Assembly (NCBI GenBank): GCA_934097255.1
Contig: CAKONT010000034.1
Span: forward strand, 1-9,658
Length of the DNA stretch: 9,658 nt
Direction: 5' to 3'
Source of the DNA: an uncultured Bacilli bacterium
Lineage (GTDB): Bacteria > Bacillota_I > Bacilli_A > RF39 > UBA660
Numbering within the stretch: position 1 is the first letter of the stretch; the number at the start of each line of letters is the position of its first letter. The notes beneath the pieces were generated by a model. That model searched no databases. It worked only from the letters and a program-made list of their open reading frames with translations, and was not told the origin of the DNA. Positions 6,851 through 9,658 of the stretch are shown in pieces. A program made the position numbers and the translations under genes.

Positions 6851-7496
6851 ATTTAAGTCTAGTTCTTAATCTTGTTAATATTTCTTTTTCTTTTCTTGAA
6901 ACTTGAACTTGACTTATTCCAAGCACACTTGAAGTGTCACTTTGACTTAAATCATTTATATATCTTTCAGTAATTAATTTTTTTGAAAAATCATCTAAGT
7001 TTTCTATTTCAAATCTTAAATCTAAAATATCACTATCAAAGCTATTATCTTCAAATGAAACTTTATCGTATAAAGAAATGTCATCAATATTTTCACTGTC
7101 TAAGCTTTTAATTAAAGAAGATGCCATATACGCACTATCTATATCTTTTTCATCCACTTCTAAAAATAAAGATAATTCTTTTTTTGTTGGTTCTTTATTA
7201 TATTTTTGAGATAATACTTCTTTTGCTTTTTCAATACTTGAACATAGTTTTACAAGTTCTTTACTAACTTTAAAAGTATTTGTATCTCTTATATATTTAA
7301 AAACTTCTCCTAAAATATAATAATAAGCATAACTAGAAAATTTAGTATTTTTATTTGTATTATAATTTTTATAAGCGTTTATTAGTCCAATTATTGCTAC
7401 TTGATATAAATCTTCTTTATCGAAATATGCACTATATTTATTAATAATAGAATAAATAATTGGTTCATTATCTTTTATTATATTATAATCAATCAT
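6849..7496 (-). CDS. sigF: sporulation sigma factor of the SigF/SigG group
   Basis: Forespore-specific sigma-70 family factor that directs RNA polymerase to early forespore genes. The 215-residue product shows region 2 (DLYQVAIIGLINAYKNYN, then KFSSYAYYYILGEVFKYIRD, about residues 30-70), region 3 (KVSKELVKL through KKELSLFLEV, about 77-115) and region 4 with the helix-turn-helix SDTSSVLGISQVQVSRKEKE (about 183-202). ISQVQVSR matches B. subtilis SigF. Synteny (spoIIAA before, spoVAC after) also favours SigF over SigG. It is about 40 residues shorter than B. subtilis SigF (255), starting almost directly at region 2.1, so most of region 1.2 is missing. ATG 7496 overlaps the spoIIAA stop as ATGA, pointing to coupled translation. 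No spoIIAB, the usual anti-sigma factor gene, lies between. Confidence 0.88.
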   Translation of the reverse strand: MIDYNIIKDNEPIIYSIINKYSAYFDKEDLYQVAIIGLINAYKNYNTNKNTKFSSYAYYYILGEVFKYIRDTNTFKVSKELVKLCSSIEKAKEVLSQKYNKEPTKKELSLFLEVDEKDIDSAYMASSLIKSLDSENIDDISLYDKVSFEDNSFDSDILDLRFEIENLDDFSKKLITERYINDLSQSDTSSVLGISQVQVSRKEKEILTRLRTRLK

Positions 7497-7834
7497 AATT
7501 TCACCAAACTAAATGCTATATTTTCTTTTGTTATTTGATAAAAATTATCTAAAGAAATAGATACTTTATTATTATTTGTTATTTTTTCTTTATAAACAAT
7601 AATTAATTTTCCATTTTGTTTATTTATGTTATGTAAACAATTTAAAAATAAATTTATATCATAAGACAAGTTACATTCAATATTATTTAAATTTAATAAA
7701 ACATACTTAATGCCATTATTTCTTATTAAACTTGATAATTTTTCATCTAGTTTAACACTATTTTTATCATTTAATTTTCCTTTTAACCTAACAAAAAGTA
7801 TGCCTTGAATAAATTTCATATTCATAACTAACAC
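7493..7834 (-). CDS. spoIIAA: divergent SpoIIAA-like STAS-domain protein
   Basis: Predicted anti-sigma factor antagonist. In B. subtilis, SpoIIAA frees SigF by binding the anti-sigma kinase SpoIIAB and is inactivated by phosphorylation of Ser58. The 113-residue product aligns without gaps to SpoIIAA: ILFVRLKGKL at residues 12-21 and KYVLLNLNNI at 43-52 match the first and second conserved strands, and NKQNGKLIIV the next helix-strand. The motif DSSG is changed to LSYD at residues 56-59; Ser57 falls on the phosphorylated serine, but the flanking Asp, second Ser and Gly are lost. The start is GTG 7834, with AAAGGG 10 bases upstream; ATG 7825 or 7819 would be too far from it. The gene overlaps sigF by 4 bases. 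Assignment rests on weak sequence similarity plus strong synteny. Confidence 0.75.
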   Translation of the reverse strand: MLVMNMKFIQGILFVRLKGKLNDKNSVKLDEKLSSLIRNNGIKYVLLNLNNIECNLSYDINLFLNCLHNINKQNGKLIIVYKEKITNNNKVSISLDNFYQITKENIAFSLVKL

Positions 7835-7858
7835 ATTTTATCAACCCTTTCAATTGCC

Positions 7859-7886
7859 ATTATAAATATTTCCTTTGTCGAATCAA
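7859..7886 (-). promoter_or_regulatory. predicted promoter of the spoIIAA-sigF operon
   Basis: On the minus strand TTGATT (7881-7886) and TATAAT (7859-7864) are separated by 16 bases, a good SigA-type pair that would start transcription just before the AAAGGG ribosome binding site. The same stretch reads AAAGGAAAT (7868-7876), a full match to the SigH -35 pattern RNAGGAWWW, with ATTGAAA 13 bases further as a weak SigH -10 (usual spacing 11-12). Which sigma factor is used cannot be settled by eye. Confidence 0.5.
7874..7883 (+). promoter_or_regulatory. Spo0A box upstream of spoIIAA
   Basis: TTTGTCGAAT contains the exact 7-base Spo0A core TGTCGAA (7876-7882). It overlaps the SigA-type -35 and abuts the SigH-like -35 of the spoIIAA-sigF promoter, which is where Spo0A~P activates spoIIG and spoIIA in B. 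subtilis. A single short site can arise by chance, but its position is just where the pathway needs it. Confidence 0.6.
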
Positions 7887-7891
7887 ATCAC

Positions 7892-7926
7892 AAAAAAACT
7901 ATAAAGTATTTCTTTATAGTTTTTTT
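7892..7926. terminator. bidirectional terminator after pnp
   Basis: A 9-bp stem ACTATAAAG (7898-7906) with CTTTATAGT (7912-7920), loop TATTT, flanked by an A run (7892-7898) and a T run (7921-7926). On the minus strand it lies 16 bases after the pnp stop and ends that transcript just before the spoIIAA promoter. Confidence 0.85.
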
Positions 7927-7936
7927 AGTTAATTTT

Positions 7937-9658
7937 TTAAAGTGATTTATTATCTTCTTTAGATAAAACATCTTTTCTTGAAAAGTTAAGTCTTCCTTTA
8001 CTATCATATCCTAGGCATTTTACAACTATTTCGTCACCAACTTTTACAATGTCTTCACATTTTTCAACACGTTTTCCATCTGTTGATAATTTTGAAATAT
8101 GAACAAGTCCTTCAAGTCCAGGCCATACTTCTACAAAGCAACCAAAGCTTTCTATTTTAGTTACTTTGACAGTGTATATTTCGCCTTCTTTTACTTCTCT
8201 TGTAATATCTTCTATCATTTTTATTGCTTTATCTATTACTTCATAGTTACTATGATATAAAATGATTCTTCCATCATCTTCAATATCTATTTTAACGGCA
8301 TTCTTATCATTTACAGAAACAACTCCACTGGCGTCTTGAATAATTTTTGTTATTACATCACCGCCACGGCCAATTACAAGTTTAATTTGGTCTTCTCTTA
8401 TTTTCATCTGTTTAATTTTCGGCGCATACTTAGATAATTCTTTTCTTGGTTCAGATATAGCTTTCTTCATGTTTTCTAATATTTCTAACCTAGCTTTTTT
8501 AGCTTGATCTAATGCTTCTTTTAAGATTTCTCTTGTTATTCCTTTTATTTTTATATCCATTTGCAAAGCACAAATTCCAGTTTTTGTACCGGCAACTTTA
8601 AAGTCCATATCTCCTAAGTGATCTTCCATACCTTGAATATCAGTTAAAATAGTATATTTATCATCTTTTGTGATAAGTCCCATTGCAATTCCCGCTACCA
8701 TATCTTTTATTGGAACACCGGCTGACATAAGACTCATACATGCAGCGCAAATACTTGCTTGTGAACTTGAACCATTGCTTTCTAAAACTTCGCTTACAAC
8801 ACGAATTGTATATGGGAAATCTTCTTCACTCGGAATAACTTGAAGTAATGCTTTTTCTCCTAAAGCTCCGTGTCCTATTTCACGTCTTCCAGGACTTCCA
8901 TATCTTCCTGTTTCACCAACACTAAATTGTGGAAAATTATAGTGATGCATAAATCTTTTACTTTCTTCATCAGCAATACCATCAAGAATTTGATATTCAG
9001 ACAAACTACCTAAAGTAGTAACACTAAGAACTTGAGTTTGACCTCTTGTAAACATAGCAGAGCCATGAGTTCTAGGTAATATGTCAACTTGAGAATCTAG
9101 TGGTCTTATCTCGTCTATTTTTCTTCCATCAGGTCTTATATGTTCTTCTGTAATAAGTCTTCTCACTTCTTCTTTTTCGATGTTGTCTAAAATTTCGTTA
9201 AGTTGTTTTGATATATCATCTGTATCATCTTCTTGTTGCATTTCTAAAAATGTATCAATAACTTCTTTTCTTAACTCATTTATTTTTTCTTGTCGTGCAA
9301 GTTTTTCTTCGATTCTAATTGCATTAACCATACGAACAGTAATGTAATCTCTTACTTTAGCATTTAATTCTTCTGATACTTTTACAAGTTCATAAGCAAA
9401 TGTTTCTTTTCCACATTCACTAATTACCTCTTCTTCAAACGAAACAAGTTCTTTTATTGCTTCATGTCCTATCATCAAAGCTTCAAGCATATCTTCTTCT
9501 TGGGCTTCTTTAGCACTAGATTCCACCATGTTAATAGCATCTTTTGTACCGGCAACAGTAATATAAATATCACACATCTCAACTTCTTCTACGGTTGGAT
9601 TTATAACAAATTTGTCGTTTACTCTTGCAACAACAACGCCAGCGACAGGACCTTCAAA
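7937..9658 (-). CDS. pnp: polynucleotide phosphorylase, N-terminus outside the window
   Basis: Phosphorolytic 3'-5' exoribonuclease of the RNA degradosome, a trimer in the cytoplasm. The visible 573 residues lack about the first 130-150; the frame stays open to the window edge ([20 protein letters not shown] upstream of the first Met codon at 9577), so that Met is internal. Visible domains: end of the first RNase PH domain, the all-alpha linker, the second RNase PH domain ([20 protein letters not shown], the phosphate-binding [12 protein letters not shown], and the metal-binding aspartates in [15 protein letters not shown]), a KH domain with IGRGGDVI, and an S1 domain ([20 protein letters not shown] onward, ending LNFSRKD). 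All catalytic motifs are intact. The gene has its own terminator and is not co-transcribed with spoIIAA. It is an ordinary housekeeping gene and no sign of transfer is seen. Confidence 0.97.
   Translation of the reverse strand, partial: FEGPVAGVVVARVNDKFVINPTVEEVEMCDIYITVAGTKDAINMVESSAKEAQEEDMLEALMIGHEAIKELVSFEEEVISECGKETFAYELVKVSEELNAKVRDYITVRMVNAIRIEEKLARQEKINELRKEVIDTFLEMQQEDDTDDISKQLNEILDNIEKEEVRRLITEEHIRPDGRKIDEIRPLDSQVDILPRTHGSAMFTRGQTQVLSVTTLGSLSEYQILDGIADEESKRFMHHYNFPQFSVGETGRYGSPGRREIGHGALGEKALLQVIPSEEDFPYTIRVVSEVLESNGSSSQASICAACMSLMSAGVPIKDMVAGIAMGLITKDDKYTILTDIQGMEDHLGDMDFKVAGTKTGICALQMDIKIKGITREILKEALDQAKKARLEILENMKKAISEPRKELSKYAPKIKQMKIREDQIKLVIGRGGDVITKIIQDASGVVSVNDKNAVKIDIEDDGRIILYHSNYEVIDKAIKMIEDITREVKEGEIYTVKVTKIESFGCFVEVWPGLEGLVHISKLSTDGKRVEKCEDIVKVGDEIVVKCLGYDSKGRLNFSRKDVLSKEDNKSL

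Noticed and set aside
7493..7834. Complete loss of the phosphorylated serine of SpoIIAA
   Set aside because: An ungapped alignment places Ser57 on the phosphorylated serine; only its neighbours are changed, so the claim was narrowed.
7828..7860. A 10-codon leader reading frame (MAIERVDKMC) before spoIIAA
   Set aside because: It has a good ribosome binding site, but its ATG overlaps the predicted -10 (TATAAT), so it would not be in the transcript.

Overview
The window is strongly AT-rich and carries endospore genes almost end to end, so the source is a low-GC, spore-forming Bacillota, probably an uncultured gut-type Bacilli or Clostridia lineage. The lineage is inferred only from base composition and gene content. 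TGA is used as a stop (spoIIAA and spoVAD both end in an ATGA overlap with the next gene), so this is not the Mycoplasma code.

Layout. Positions 1-496 (minus) hold the 5'-truncated start of an unrecognised membrane protein that runs off the left edge. Facing it head to head, 457-4087 (plus) is a GerA-family nutrient germinant receptor operon in A-C-B order: gerAA-like (also without a start codon), gerAC-like lipoprotein and gerAB-like permease. Converging on it are two small membrane protein genes (4084-4440 and 4461-4763, minus) that resemble phage holin or lysis-region proteins. Next, on the minus strand, come a short AT-rich intergenic stretch, spoVAE, spoVAD and spoVAC (4990-6778), a sigma factor of the SigF/SigG group (6849-7496), a divergent SpoIIAA-like STAS protein (7493-7834), a promoter region with a perfect Spo0A-box core, a bidirectional terminator, and the C-terminal 573 residues of polynucleotide phosphorylase (7937-9658, continuing off the right edge).

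How it works together. The order spoIIAA-sigF-spoVAC-spoVAD-spoVAE is the Bacillus subtilis spoIIA/spoVA arrangement in reduced form: spoIIAB is missing from between spoIIAA and sigF, and spoVAA, spoVAB, spoVAEA and spoVAF are absent. The forespore sigma factor, the Ca-dipicolinate channel proteins and a germinant receptor therefore sit within about 7.4 kb, covering forespore commitment, DPA loading and germination.

The points most worth a second look are the spoIIA locus without spoIIAB and with an altered SpoIIAA phosphorylation motif, the junction near 490 where two opposing genes both lose their start, the holin-like pair inside a sporulation cluster, and stop codons buried in terminator hairpins at four genes. 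No rRNA, tRNA, CRISPR array or insertion sequence was seen, and no stretch longer than 300 bases lacks a gene.
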